From an uncultured Chitinophagaceae bacterium (GTDB lineage Bacteria > Bacteroidota > Bacteroidia > Chitinophagales > Chitinophagaceae): 12,679 nucleotides of DNA. Below the pieces are notes generated by a model. It was not told where the DNA came from, ran no database searches, and was given only the letters and a program-made list of their open reading frames with translations. Position numbers and translations under genes: made by a program. Of the stretch, positions 1 through 6,120 are shown piece by piece. Location of the stretch: assembly GCA_934502905.1 (NCBI GenBank), contig CAKSVK010000105.1:1-12679 (forward strand), written 5' to 3'. The first letter of the stretch is position 1; each line of letters starts with the position of its first letter.

Positions 1-654
1 CTTTACCTGATTTCTCATTAATGGGGAATACACTGTAATGCCTGCACAAAGTAGCGGAGCGGCATATTTCAAATCCATGTTATCAGGGATTTTGAAAACA
101 AAATGCTCCTTTGTTACAATATTATTAGCGTAGCCGCCTTGTGTAATGCCTGTTGGCTCTGCCGGGTAAGGTGCACCGTAAGTACCCACCATTCCCTCAA
201 CACAATGCTGCTCCTGTGCTTCTTTACATGGCTTGCATTTCAAACAGCTATCGGCTATTACACCAACGCCCACACGATCGCCCACTTTAAATTTGGTCAC
301 GCCTTTGCCAACGGATTTAACGATACCTGCAATTTCATGCCCGGGAACCTGTGGAAAGGGTTGTTTCCCCCAATGTCCTCTAATGGTGTGAATATCCGAA
401 TGGCAAATGCTGGAATATTTTATTTCTACCAAAACATCCGTATCGCCAACCGGTCTGCGTTCAAAGCCCCATGGCTCTAATGGGCTGTATGTATCTCTCC
501 CGGCAATTCCTTTTGACTGGATATTCTTTGGATTGCTTTTGCCGTTATTAGTTTGCCCAAACATTTGCAAAGGGCTTGTAAGTGTAGCACCGGCGGCTAA
601 CGTAGATAGTTGTATGAACTGCCTGCGTGATGAGTTGTTGCTGTTATTTTCCAT
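1..654 (-). CDS. Zinc-dependent NAD(P) alcohol dehydrogenase with N-terminal Tat-like signal (partial, 3' end outside window)
   Basis: Medium-chain, zinc-dependent alcohol dehydrogenase of the cinnamyl-alcohol/YahK-like type, which interconverts alcohols and aldehydes with NAD(P)H. Only the first 218 codons are inside the window; the nucleotide-binding half is missing. Visible: catalytic zinc ligands C84 and the G-H-E triad with H106 and E107, the third-ligand cysteine C203 in LLCAGITVYSPL, and the four structural-zinc cysteines C137, C140, C143 and C151. The first about 33 residues are extra to the fold: SSRRQFIQLSTLAAGA (residues 8-23) has the twin-arginine pair R10-R11 followed by a hydrophobic alanine-rich stretch. 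The start at 654 fits a TAATTTTG promoter box 28-35 bases upstream. Export by Tat is inferred from the motif; the signal could instead be vestigial. It lies downstream of an AraC gene and shares its operator. The family call is firm; the substrate is unknown. Confidence 0.92.
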   Translation of the reverse strand, partial: MENNSNNSSRRQFIQLSTLAAGATLTSPLQMFGQTNNGKSNPKNIQSKGIAGRDTYSPLEPWGFERRPVGDTDVLVEIKYSSICHSDIHTIRGHWGKQPFPQVPGHEIAGIVKSVGKGVTKFKVGDRVGVGVIADSCLKCKPCKEAQEQHCVEGMVGTYGAPYPAEPTGITQGGYANNIVTKEHFVFKIPDNMDLKYAAPLLCAGITVYSPLMRNQVK

Positions 655-681
655 TTTGCTCTGTATTTTATGTTTACAATG

Positions 682-745
682 CAAAATTAGAAAGTAAGCC
701 TCGCAGCTACTTTACTGTAAAGTCCAAATTTCTTTACTCAAACGT
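682..745 (-). promoter_or_regulatory. Promoter and putative AraC operator of the alcohol dehydrogenase gene
   Basis: Read on the minus strand, a perfect Bacteroidota -7 box TAATTTTG lies at 682-689, about 28 bases before the start codon. Upstream is a 37-base element at 709-745 with two direct half-sites AGTAAAG (at 710-716 and 732-738, period 22). The promoter-proximal half-site is also half of a near-palindrome CTTTACTGTAAAG. The element recurs at 1797-1833 with 34 of 37 bases identical and the same 20-base distance to a TAATTTTG box. Half-sites about two helical turns apart are typical for AraC-family activators, and the proximal one overlaps where the -33 contact would be. That the neighbouring AraC protein binds here is inference. 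Confidence 0.75.
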
Positions 746-762
746 CCATATGTCCATATGTC
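744..762. repeat. Short tandem repeat of an 8-base unit
   Basis: GTCCATAT occurs twice back to back and is followed by a third GTC, directly adjoining the distal end of the AraC-type operator. The second operator copy has no such tandem, so this is probably not part of the shared site. Function unknown. Confidence 0.5.
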
Positions 763-830
763 AATTACCACCTAATAAAAGGTATTTTTCCATAGGTAGC
801 GGGAAAGCGGTACAAGGTTCTTTTATTCTT

Positions 831-866
831 CAAAAAATAAAAAGCTGATTTAATTAATCAGCTTTT
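831..866 (-). terminator. Rho-independent terminator of the AraC gene
   Basis: A perfect 11-base-pair stem, AAAAGCTGATT (840-850) and AATCAGCTTTT (856-866), encloses a 5-base loop. Read on the minus strand it is followed by a T-rich run (TTTATTTTTT) and sits about 20 bases after the AraC stop codon. The stem has few G-C pairs. It should separate AraC transcription from the dehydrogenase downstream, which has its own promoter. Confidence 0.8.
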
Positions 867-886
867 AGCAACATACTCAAAAAAAA

Positions 887-1741
887 TTATTCTACAACGG
901 CATCGCCTATGGCTGAAAAAACTTCGGTAGGTGGAATGCTGTATTCTCTCCTGAACGCCGTTGAAAATTGTGAGGGGTTTTTAAAGCCGACTTCTACATA
1001 AACTTCCTGTACTTTTTTGCCTTCTTTCAGCTTTTGATAAGCAACCTCCAAACGTTTTTTTGTAAGCCACTTTTGAGGGGAAAGATTGCTAATGTTTTTA
1101 AAATCCCGTTTGAATGTGGAAAGGCTGCGACCTGTATAAGCTGCAATTTCCTCAATGGATAAGTCGTCCATATAATTATTGTTCAGAAACTCCAATATGT
1201 CAATTTTCCACGGGTCGGTAAAATCAAACAGTATAGGATAAAAATTATCGGATTGTTCCAACATTGCATAAATAGCTTCCATCAGCTTCAGATAAACTAC
1301 CTTATCTGTTGGCTTTACATTTTTATCAAAATAGGGAGTAAGCGAATGGAAAAGGCTTGTAATATCGGGAGTAGTTTTTACTTTAATTACTTTCTCGTCC
1401 GAAACCGGAATATGCGTAGGTATTTCAGACCTGATCATTTTGCTGTAAATATCCCTTAGGACCTCCCGGTTAAAGCTAAGAGTAATGCTCTTGTAAGGCT
1501 TTTTGCCTTTGCTGTATTTTAGCATTTCAATACGATGGTCTCGGCGGATAAAAGCACATTCACCAGCTTTAACCTTTACTTTTTTATCCCTGTCAACGAT
1601 AGTCTGCTCGCCGGAATACAGATAAAATAAAACGTGTTCAGGCATAGCGTGAAAACATCTTTCCTCCAAATCGGCAAAGCAGGTAAGAAAAACACCCGTA
1701 TAGGTTATCATTCCGTATTTTTCCGGCTGTTGTTGTTCCAT
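887..1741 (-). CDS. AraC-family transcriptional regulator
   Basis: Regulator of 284 residues with the usual AraC layout. The N-terminal about 160 residues are a cupin-like sensor domain, with a typical AraC sensor stretch near residues 38-75 (VLFYLYSGEQTI, then KAGECAFIRR). The C-terminal about 105 residues carry two helix-turn-helix motifs: the first around 195-214 (IEEIAAYTGRSLSTFKRDFK), the second around 244-263, ending in the signature GFKNPSQFSTAFRREYSIPP. The ATG at 1741 begins MEQQQPEKYG and lies 29 bases after a TAATTTTG box. The upstream element at 1797-1833 matches the one before the downstream alcohol dehydrogenase, so it probably activates or controls both itself and that gene. 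The inducer is unknown; an alcohol or aldehyde would fit the target gene, but this is a guess. Confidence 0.95.
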   Translation of the reverse strand: MEQQQPEKYGMITYTGVFLTCFADLEERCFHAMPEHVLFYLYSGEQTIVDRDKKVKVKAGECAFIRRDHRIEMLKYSKGKKPYKSITLSFNREVLRDIYSKMIRSEIPTHIPVSDEKVIKVKTTPDITSLFHSLTPYFDKNVKPTDKVVYLKLMEAIYAMLEQSDNFYPILFDFTDPWKIDILEFLNNNYMDDLSIEEIAAYTGRSLSTFKRDFKNISNLSPQKWLTKKRLEVAYQKLKEGKKVQEVYVEVGFKNPSQFSTAFRREYSIPPTEVFSAIGDAVVE

Positions 1742-1769
1742 AATACTCTAATTATCAATTAAAACATTA

Positions 1770-1833
1770 CAAAATTAATCAAAACAGTCCTAAAAGACTT
1801 TACTGTAAAGCTCAAATTTCTTTACTCCAACGT
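1770..1833 (-). promoter_or_regulatory. Promoter and putative autoregulatory operator of the AraC gene
   Basis: A TAATTTTG -7 box at 1770-1777 lies 29 bases before the AraC start. The second copy of the 37-base element is at 1797-1833, with AGTAAAG half-sites (minus strand) at 1798-1804 and 1820-1826. Only three bases differ from the copy at 709-745. Box-to-element spacing is 20 bases in both, whereas the sequence between and around them has diverged. This argues for selection on the site rather than recent duplication of the region. Confidence 0.75.
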
Positions 1834-1905
1834 TCAATCCGGAGGAAAAAGAACGGGCACTTCAATAAATCTATAATGCATAAAAACAGGAATGCATTTC
1901 TTTTT

Positions 1906-2640
1906 TCAGGAGGTGTAATATTTTATGGATGAATATTCCGCTACAAGCTTATCAAGGAACTGAAACAGGTTTTCATTCATCCCGCTGAAATTGTAGCTAC
2001 GGATTTCATCAGGTTTCTGCACATACTTATATGTCGTATTGCTTGTTAAAAAAGCTGATTCCTCTGCAATGAGTAATTCTACCACTTCAGGTGTAAACTC
2101 CATATGGCATTGAAAACCGTAAACAAGATTACCATATGCTACGATTTGCCTAGGACAACCTGCGCTCTTTGCCAGTACTTTGCTTTGCGCTGTAAGACCA
2201 GGCATATCGTTGTGCCAATGTCCAACAGGCAGGGTTGGTCCAAAGTGATTTATCTTTTTGTCTTTTGAGCCGTCTTGTGTAAGGTGCATAGGGAAAACCC
2301 CGATTTCTTTTTCGGGACTATGCTCGAATTTTGCTCCCAACGCTTCGCCGATGAGTTGCGAGCCCAGGCAAATACCTATCACCGCTTTACCCGCATTGAT
2401 TGCCTTCTGTATTAAAGTGATTTCAGCTTTTGCGTCAAAATGAGGACATTCCTGCTTTGTTGTATCTGGACTTTGAGGTCCTCCCATAACAATGAGCAAA
2501 TCAATACTATCTGCCGTGTCAGGGACAGGTTGCTTTTCATATACCTTTGAAAATGTAATATTGTATTTTCTTTTCTTTGCCCATTCCAAATAAGCGCCGG
2601 GTGCTTCAAAAGTTTCGTGTTGTATAAAATGAACATTCAC
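1906..2640 (-). CDS. Class I glutamine amidotransferase-like protein (GMP synthase amidotransferase type)
   Basis: A stand-alone class I glutamine amidotransferase (GATase1) domain of 244 residues, the usual length for these proteins. Seen: the oxyanion segment VMGGPQSPD (51-59), the nucleophile elbow GICLGSQL with Cys91, and the catalytic His-x-Glu in FQCHMEFTPE (His179, Glu181). The full triad suggests an active glutaminase or a gamma-glutamyl-type hydrolase, but no synthase partner lies alongside, so the acceptor is unknown. Many such proteins are annotated as GMP synthase amidotransferase-like without being GMP synthase. It is followed by the AraC gene in the same direction, 164 bases away. 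That gap holds the AraC promoter, so co-transcription is doubtful. The start at 2640 (MNVHFIQHE) fits the family N-terminus. Confidence 0.88.
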   Translation of the reverse strand: MNVHFIQHETFEAPGAYLEWAKKRKYNITFSKVYEKQPVPDTADSIDLLIVMGGPQSPDTTKQECPHFDAKAEITLIQKAINAGKAVIGICLGSQLIGEALGAKFEHSPEKEIGVFPMHLTQDGSKDKKINHFGPTLPVGHWHNDMPGLTAQSKVLAKSAGCPRQIVAYGNLVYGFQCHMEFTPEVVELLIAEESAFLTSNTTYKYVQKPDEIRSYNFSGMNENLFQFLDKLVAEYSSIKYYTS

Positions 2641-2978
2641 TATCGTTCTATTTTTATCTGTAGCAATTGCTCTTGTTTTTTGCAGGCAATAAAATTACAA
2701 AAATTTTCTTCTTTACGCCATTATTGGTGTTCGGGCAGGGTGGTGCACAGGTTTCACCAACAATACCGGGATGGCATATTTGTTGTTTGGTGATGCTCCA
2801 CACAGGCAATCGCTACAAACACCAGCAACGGCACCCAAAAATCAGTTTTTTATGAGCTGGAAGCCTATTATTACAACCCCATTGCAACAGTGATTTATAT
2901 GGAAAAAAATTGTGGATCTTCTACGATGGAAAGAGGGCTTCCAACCTTCCGAAGATTGGAAACCACTGTTGCTTTTGT
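2641..2978. other. Intergenic stretch with possible decayed coding sequence
   Basis: No intact gene is seen. On the plus strand one frame is open from 2750 to 2890 and reads like protein (TNNTGMAYLLFGDAP, then KNQFFMSWKP). It is broken by a TGA at 2891 and continues as KIVDLLRWKEGFQPSEDW before another stop near 3003. I do not recognise it; it may be a gene relic. A hairpin with arms TTCCAA (2939-2944) and TTGGAA (2956-2961) and a TTCG loop lies just past the phosphoesterase stop. It lacks a T-run, so it is only a weak terminator candidate. The promoter of the amidotransferase must lie near the 2641 end, but no TAnnTTTG match is clear. Confidence 0.35.
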
Positions 2979-4085
2979 TCAACCAGGCACCAGATGTAAC
3001 AGGTTGATCTCGTTTTCTGATCCCAGTCTTAACCGGCTCAGGAAAGTACCGGCGCCCTGTGAAACAAAAACGGTGGTATTATCCTGCCGGTAGAGACCTT
3101 TATTGAAATCAAACAGCAGGCTGGCCAGATAAGTGAACGGAAAGACCTGCCCGGCGTGGGTATGACCGGCCACCATCAGATCGATGCCTGCTTCATTAGC
3201 ATATTGTACGCCTACCGGGCTATGGTGCATTAGGATAACCGGTTTATCTTTTTCCCATTTCAATTGATGCAATACTTCCTTAATGGTTTGTTTGTTATCA
3301 GAAGGATGCATATCAAAGGTGTTTTCATCAGGGTTCATATAGTCAAGCCCTATGATTTGAACGCCTGAGGTATCTGCAATTTTGTTGTACAGGACGTTCA
3401 CACCATTCTCAGCAATCAGCTGTATGGCTTTCTGTTCGTCAATCGCCTTTTCGTGGTTACCCGGGACGTAGTAAGCCGGCGCCCTGAAGCCGGAAAGCGG
3501 GCGAAGAATGTCGGGAAACAAGGCCGCTTCTGAATCCACCAGGTCGCCGGGCAACAGTATAATGTCGGGATTTCTCTTATTGGTTTCTTCCACAATTTTA
3601 GTGAGATAATCTTTGCCCCGGTGATGTCCTAAATGTACATCGGCGATCAGCATTATATCAAGACTTTTGCCGAGCCCGGGCATTTGTATGGTAGTCTCGC
3701 TTACTTTAAAGTAAGACGCCTGTATGGCGCCTGTGACGGTTGGTACCAGGGCCAAGACTACGGCTATCCATCCGCTAGCTGCATTAGGTAGTTTTAATAC
3801 GGTACCCAGCAGTTGGACCATCAAAAGAAACACCAGTAAATAAAAGCTGAAAACGAGCATATAACCACCGGCAATACTAAGTAGGCCGATAAAACTGCTG
3901 GTGCTTTTTACCGCGACAAAGACCAGGGCTATCGAACCTGTAAGCGCAATCATTACGGTGATGGTTACCATCCATTTTGACTGTAGGCTAAAATGGGTGC
4001 GCAAGCGGGCGCTGATATAGAATATCACCAGGATAATCAATCCCAGGAAAATAAAAGGAATGACCTTTGCCAAAAGATTGTTCAT
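2979..4085 (-). CDS. Membrane-anchored metallophosphoesterase (YkuE/YaeI-like)
   Basis: Calcineurin-like metallophosphoesterase of 368 residues. The N-terminal about 125 residues are hydrophobic with about four predicted membrane helices (roughly 6-25, 37-58, 65-92, 104-124). The catalytic domain follows with all metal-binding motifs: D149-V-H151, G180-D181, G209-N-H-E212, H287-H288 and G307-H308-T-H310. YkuE/YaeI-type enzymes act on phosphodiester or pyrophosphate bonds of envelope-associated molecules and need two metal ions; the substrate here cannot be told. The start at 4085 (MNNLLAKVIPF) opens directly into the first helix. It is 23 bases downstream of the short-chain dehydrogenase on the same strand, so both are probably one transcript controlled from the MerR-linked promoter. 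Confidence 0.92.
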   Translation of the reverse strand: MNNLLAKVIPFIFLGLIILVIFYISARLRTHFSLQSKWMVTITVMIALTGSIALVFVAVKSTSSFIGLLSIAGGYMLVFSFYLLVFLLMVQLLGTVLKLPNAASGWIAVVLALVPTVTGAIQASYFKVSETTIQMPGLGKSLDIMLIADVHLGHHRGKDYLTKIVEETNKRNPDIILLPGDLVDSEAALFPDILRPLSGFRAPAYYVPGNHEKAIDEQKAIQLIAENGVNVLYNKIADTSGVQIIGLDYMNPDENTFDMHPSDNKQTIKEVLHQLKWEKDKPVILMHHSPVGVQYANEAGIDLMVAGHTHAGQVFPFTYLASLLFDFNKGLYRQDNTTVFVSQGAGTFLSRLRLGSENEINLLHLVPG

Positions 4086-4108
4086 TACTCGGAGCGTGTT
4101 TTACGATT

Positions 4109-4975
4109 TTACAAATAGGGCCGGACAATTTTCATGCAGTAGTCCCAAACGATCTTTTCGTTTTCAGGGGAATAATATCTGTCGTCGGGCTGTTCTTCTT
4201 TTTCCCTGTTGTTAAAAAACTTACCTGTTACCTGTTCTACTTCCGGGGAGGTAGCCAGGTAAATACCCGTCATGGCGCCTTTTTCCGGTTTATCCATAAA
4301 CAGCAGGGCAATTTTGAAAATAAGGTTGATCAAAAAGCCTTTATCGGCCTCCTGCCCGAAACGGGTGGCCACTGCTCCCGGGTGGAAAGCATTAGCTGTG
4401 ATATTGGTGATCCCCTTTTCTTTCAATTGTTTTGCCAAATGCCTTGTTACCCATATAAGATACAATTTTGAAAGCCCGTAAGCCCGTTCGGGTTTGTAAC
4501 TTTTCTCCAATTGAAAATCGTTGAGATCGGGCTTACCACCCCGTTTGTGCATGGCAGAGGAAACATTGATGATCCTCGCTGCAGGGCTTTTTTCCAAAAC
4601 GTCCGATAATAACTTTGTCAACAGGAAAGGGGCAAACAGGTTAAGTGCCATTGTTTTTTCAAAGCCCTCTTTAGTGGTTTCCCTTTGTTTATTGAAAAAA
4701 GCACCCGCGTTGTTTATCAGCACATCCAGGCTGTTATACTTTTTGCTGAACGCTGCTGCCATTTGTTTTACATCTTCCAGTATAAGCAAATCGGCAATTA
4801 TATAGTCAATCTTGTTATTGCCTGTTTCTGATCGCAGGCCTTCACATATTTTTTCAGCTTTCGACTTGTTTCTCCCGTGGATGATAACGGTATGTCCCTG
4901 CCTTGCCAGGGCTTTTGCGGTGACCTTCCCGATACCGTCCGTACTTCCGGTGATCAGTATTGTCTTGTTTTCCAT
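4109..4975 (-). CDS. Short-chain dehydrogenase/reductase (retinol-dehydrogenase-like)
   Basis: Classical-type SDR of 288 residues. Seen: the cofactor-binding glycine motif TGSTDGIG (9-16), D61 in the adenine-contacting strand, NNAG (88-91), N112, the catalytic serine region NVSSA (S139/S140), and the active-site pair Y166-x3-K170 in YGLSK. The segment HPGAVATRFG follows, as in retinol dehydrogenase/WWOX-like SDRs. It should reduce or oxidise a carbonyl/hydroxyl with NADP(H), likely in the cytoplasm: R35 after the second strand favours NADP(H). The C-terminal tail after about 245 is charged and variable. It is first in an operon with the phosphoesterase and divergent from a MerR regulator, which likely controls it. 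Confidence 0.95.
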   Translation of the reverse strand: MENKTILITGSTDGIGKVTAKALARQGHTVIIHGRNKSKAEKICEGLRSETGNNKIDYIIADLLILEDVKQMAAAFSKKYNSLDVLINNAGAFFNKQRETTKEGFEKTMALNLFAPFLLTKLLSDVLEKSPAARIINVSSAMHKRGGKPDLNDFQLEKSYKPERAYGLSKLYLIWVTRHLAKQLKEKGITNITANAFHPGAVATRFGQEADKGFLINLIFKIALLFMDKPEKGAMTGIYLATSPEVEQVTGKFFNNREKEEQPDDRYYSPENEKIVWDYCMKIVRPYL

Positions 4976-5009
4976 TCTTTCAATTTTATTGCTGTTTTCT
5001 TTGTCGTGG

Positions 5010-5061
5010 CAAAACTATGTGTTAGTTTTACAACTAACAAGTGTAGACTATACTCTATACT
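5010..5061 (-). promoter_or_regulatory. SDR promoter with putative MerR operator in its spacer
   Basis: On the minus strand a TAGTTTTG box (5010-5017, matching TAnnTTTG) and a TTG at 5038-5040 are 20 bases apart, a normal Bacteroidota promoter. The perfect inverted repeat GTTAGTTTTACAACTAAC (7-base arms, 4-base centre) at 5021-5038 fills the spacer, the classic position of MerR-family operators. Just upstream, CTATACT is tandemly repeated at 5048-5061. That the divergent MerR protein binds the palindrome is inference from position and symmetry. Confidence 0.72.
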
Positions 5062-5091
5062 TTAAGTTTTTTTGTTAAAATTGAATCAAGA

Positions 5092-5454
5092 ATGCTGATC
5101 AACGAATTATCGAAGCGAACAGGTGTGACCGTATATACCATACGGTATTATGAAAACCTGGGACTGATACAGGGGATGACGGATGAAAATATAAAAACCA
5201 ACAATTATAAAAATTACGATGAAAGTGTGGTAGAACGGTTGGAAATAATAAAAGCCGCCAAAGAGGTTGGCTTCACGCTTTCGGAGACCAGGGAATTAAT
5301 GAATACCTGGTTCAGCAATACTTCTACCCGGGAAGAGATATTGTCTTTCTTTGAAAAAAAAGTTGCTGAGATAGACCATAAGATCAAAAAGTTCAAACAG
5401 ATCAAAAAGCTTTTGGAAGGTGTGATGAAGGATATTGAAAAGGGAGCATGTTAG
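5092..5454 (+). CDS. MerR-family transcriptional regulator
   Basis: Small MerR protein of 120 residues. The winged helix-turn-helix occupies residues 1-70: the family signature GVTVYTIRYYENLGLI (11-26) is the second helix and start of the wing, then Y42 through GFTLSETREL (60-69). A basic helix from about 79 to 115, rich in Lys, Glu and Ile, is the dimerisation coiled coil. There is no separate effector domain. The only cysteine is the last residue, C120, so the metal-binding cysteines of MerR, CueR or ZntR types are absent and a metal sensor is unlikely. It is divergent from the SDR-phosphoesterase operon with 116 bases between starts; the inverted repeat at 5021-5038 is its probable target. 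The start at 5092 (MLINELSKRTG) is standard for the family. Confidence 0.95.
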   Translation: MLINELSKRTGVTVYTIRYYENLGLIQGMTDENIKTNNYKNYDESVVERLEIIKAAKEVGFTLSETRELMNTWFSNTSTREEILSFFEKKVAEIDHKIKKFKQIKKLLEGVMKDIEKGAC

Positions 5455-5478
5455 CCGCGTATGCAGAATCGGGAACAA

Positions 5479-6021
5479 TTAATCACGGGTTGTCCTGACC
5501 TGCTGGATGCCCTGCCGGTTCAATGGCGGAATACCCAGGGGATAGCTGTGCCTTTCCACACCAAGGCTGCCGGAGATGGAGAAAGTCCTTTCGTCATTTA
5601 CATACATGAGGCCTACTTCTGCCCTGGAAGATAATCCGAGGTTGCCGGTCTGGTAAAAGTTGTTATGTCCGTTGCTGACATGAGAGCCGGTAAATGCCCG
5701 ATTGAAGTAAACGTAGTTGGGTGCAGCGGAAAGTCCTGCAAATGCAAACAGGTTATTGTTGATCCTCCTGTTGAGCTGTAACCCGATGGGAGCGGCCACA
5801 AAATTAGCGGTGCCACCGTTAAAAAAGCTCATACCGGCAGTAAGACTGCTATACCGGGAAACAAACCATTTTTTACCTGAATTGAACCCCGAAAGATCAC
5901 TGTTAAAATACCTGTTTTGCAGGTAGTTGTGGGTACTGTTGAAGGGCAGGTAGGTTTGGCCCTCCGCTTGTATGGTCACCAACAGGATGATCACAACTAA
6001 AATTTTCCTCATACACCACAT
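5479..6021 (-). CDS. Secreted hypothetical protein, possibly outer membrane beta-strand protein
   Basis: Not recognised. A 180-residue protein with a clear N-terminal signal peptide: MRKILVVIILLVTIQAEGQ, with cleavage likely near AEG-Q. The mature part is rich in Gly, Ser, Asn, Tyr and Phe with alternating hydrophobic stretches (NNLFAFAGLSAAPNYVYFN; LGLSSRAEVGLMYV; TFSISGSLGVERH). This looks like antiparallel beta strands as in small outer membrane proteins, but the protein does not end in the aromatic residue usual for barrels. Two starts are possible: ATG at 6021, with AGGGA about 5 bases upstream, or the in-frame ATG at 6012, which gives a cleaner signal peptide. It converges with the MerR gene, with 24 bases between stops. 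Confidence 0.7.
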   Translation of the reverse strand: MWCMRKILVVIILLVTIQAEGQTYLPFNSTHNYLQNRYFNSDLSGFNSGKKWFVSRYSSLTAGMSFFNGGTANFVAAPIGLQLNRRINNNLFAFAGLSAAPNYVYFNRAFTGSHVSNGHNNFYQTGNLGLSSRAEVGLMYVNDERTFSISGSLGVERHSYPLGIPPLNRQGIQQVRTTRD

Positions 6022-6064
6022 TTTATCCCTAAAAATAAGGATTTTTTTTTAGTTGCAAGCAGGC

Positions 6065-6107
6065 ATAGCAGGCGATAAGACACAATCTGTGTCATGTGTC
6101 CTGCTAT
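6065..6107. other. Nested hairpin between two minus-strand genes
   Basis: Outer arms ATAGCAGG (6065-6072) and CCTGCTAT (6100-6107) pair perfectly. Inside, GACACA (6079-6084) and TGTGTC (6088-6093) form a second stem with a 3-base loop. It lies 13 bases after the oxidoreductase stop and upstream of the secreted protein gene. There is no T-run on the minus strand directly after it, so it is either a weak terminator or an RNA-stabilising fold. Confidence 0.45.
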
Positions 6108-6120
6108 CTGTATCTCTCTT

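Noticed and set aside
103..480. 125-codon plus-strand frame with hydrophobic start
   Set aside because: Complement of the alcohol dehydrogenase zinc-binding region.
1876..1899. ATGCAT repeats after the amidotransferase gene as terminator
   Set aside because: The short A+T-rich arms are self-palindromic and there is no stable stem.
2701..2716. TTCTTCTTTAC upstream of the amidotransferase as a third AraC operator
   Set aside because: Only one half-site resembles the element; no second half-site at the 22-base period and no TAnnTTTG box at the right distance.
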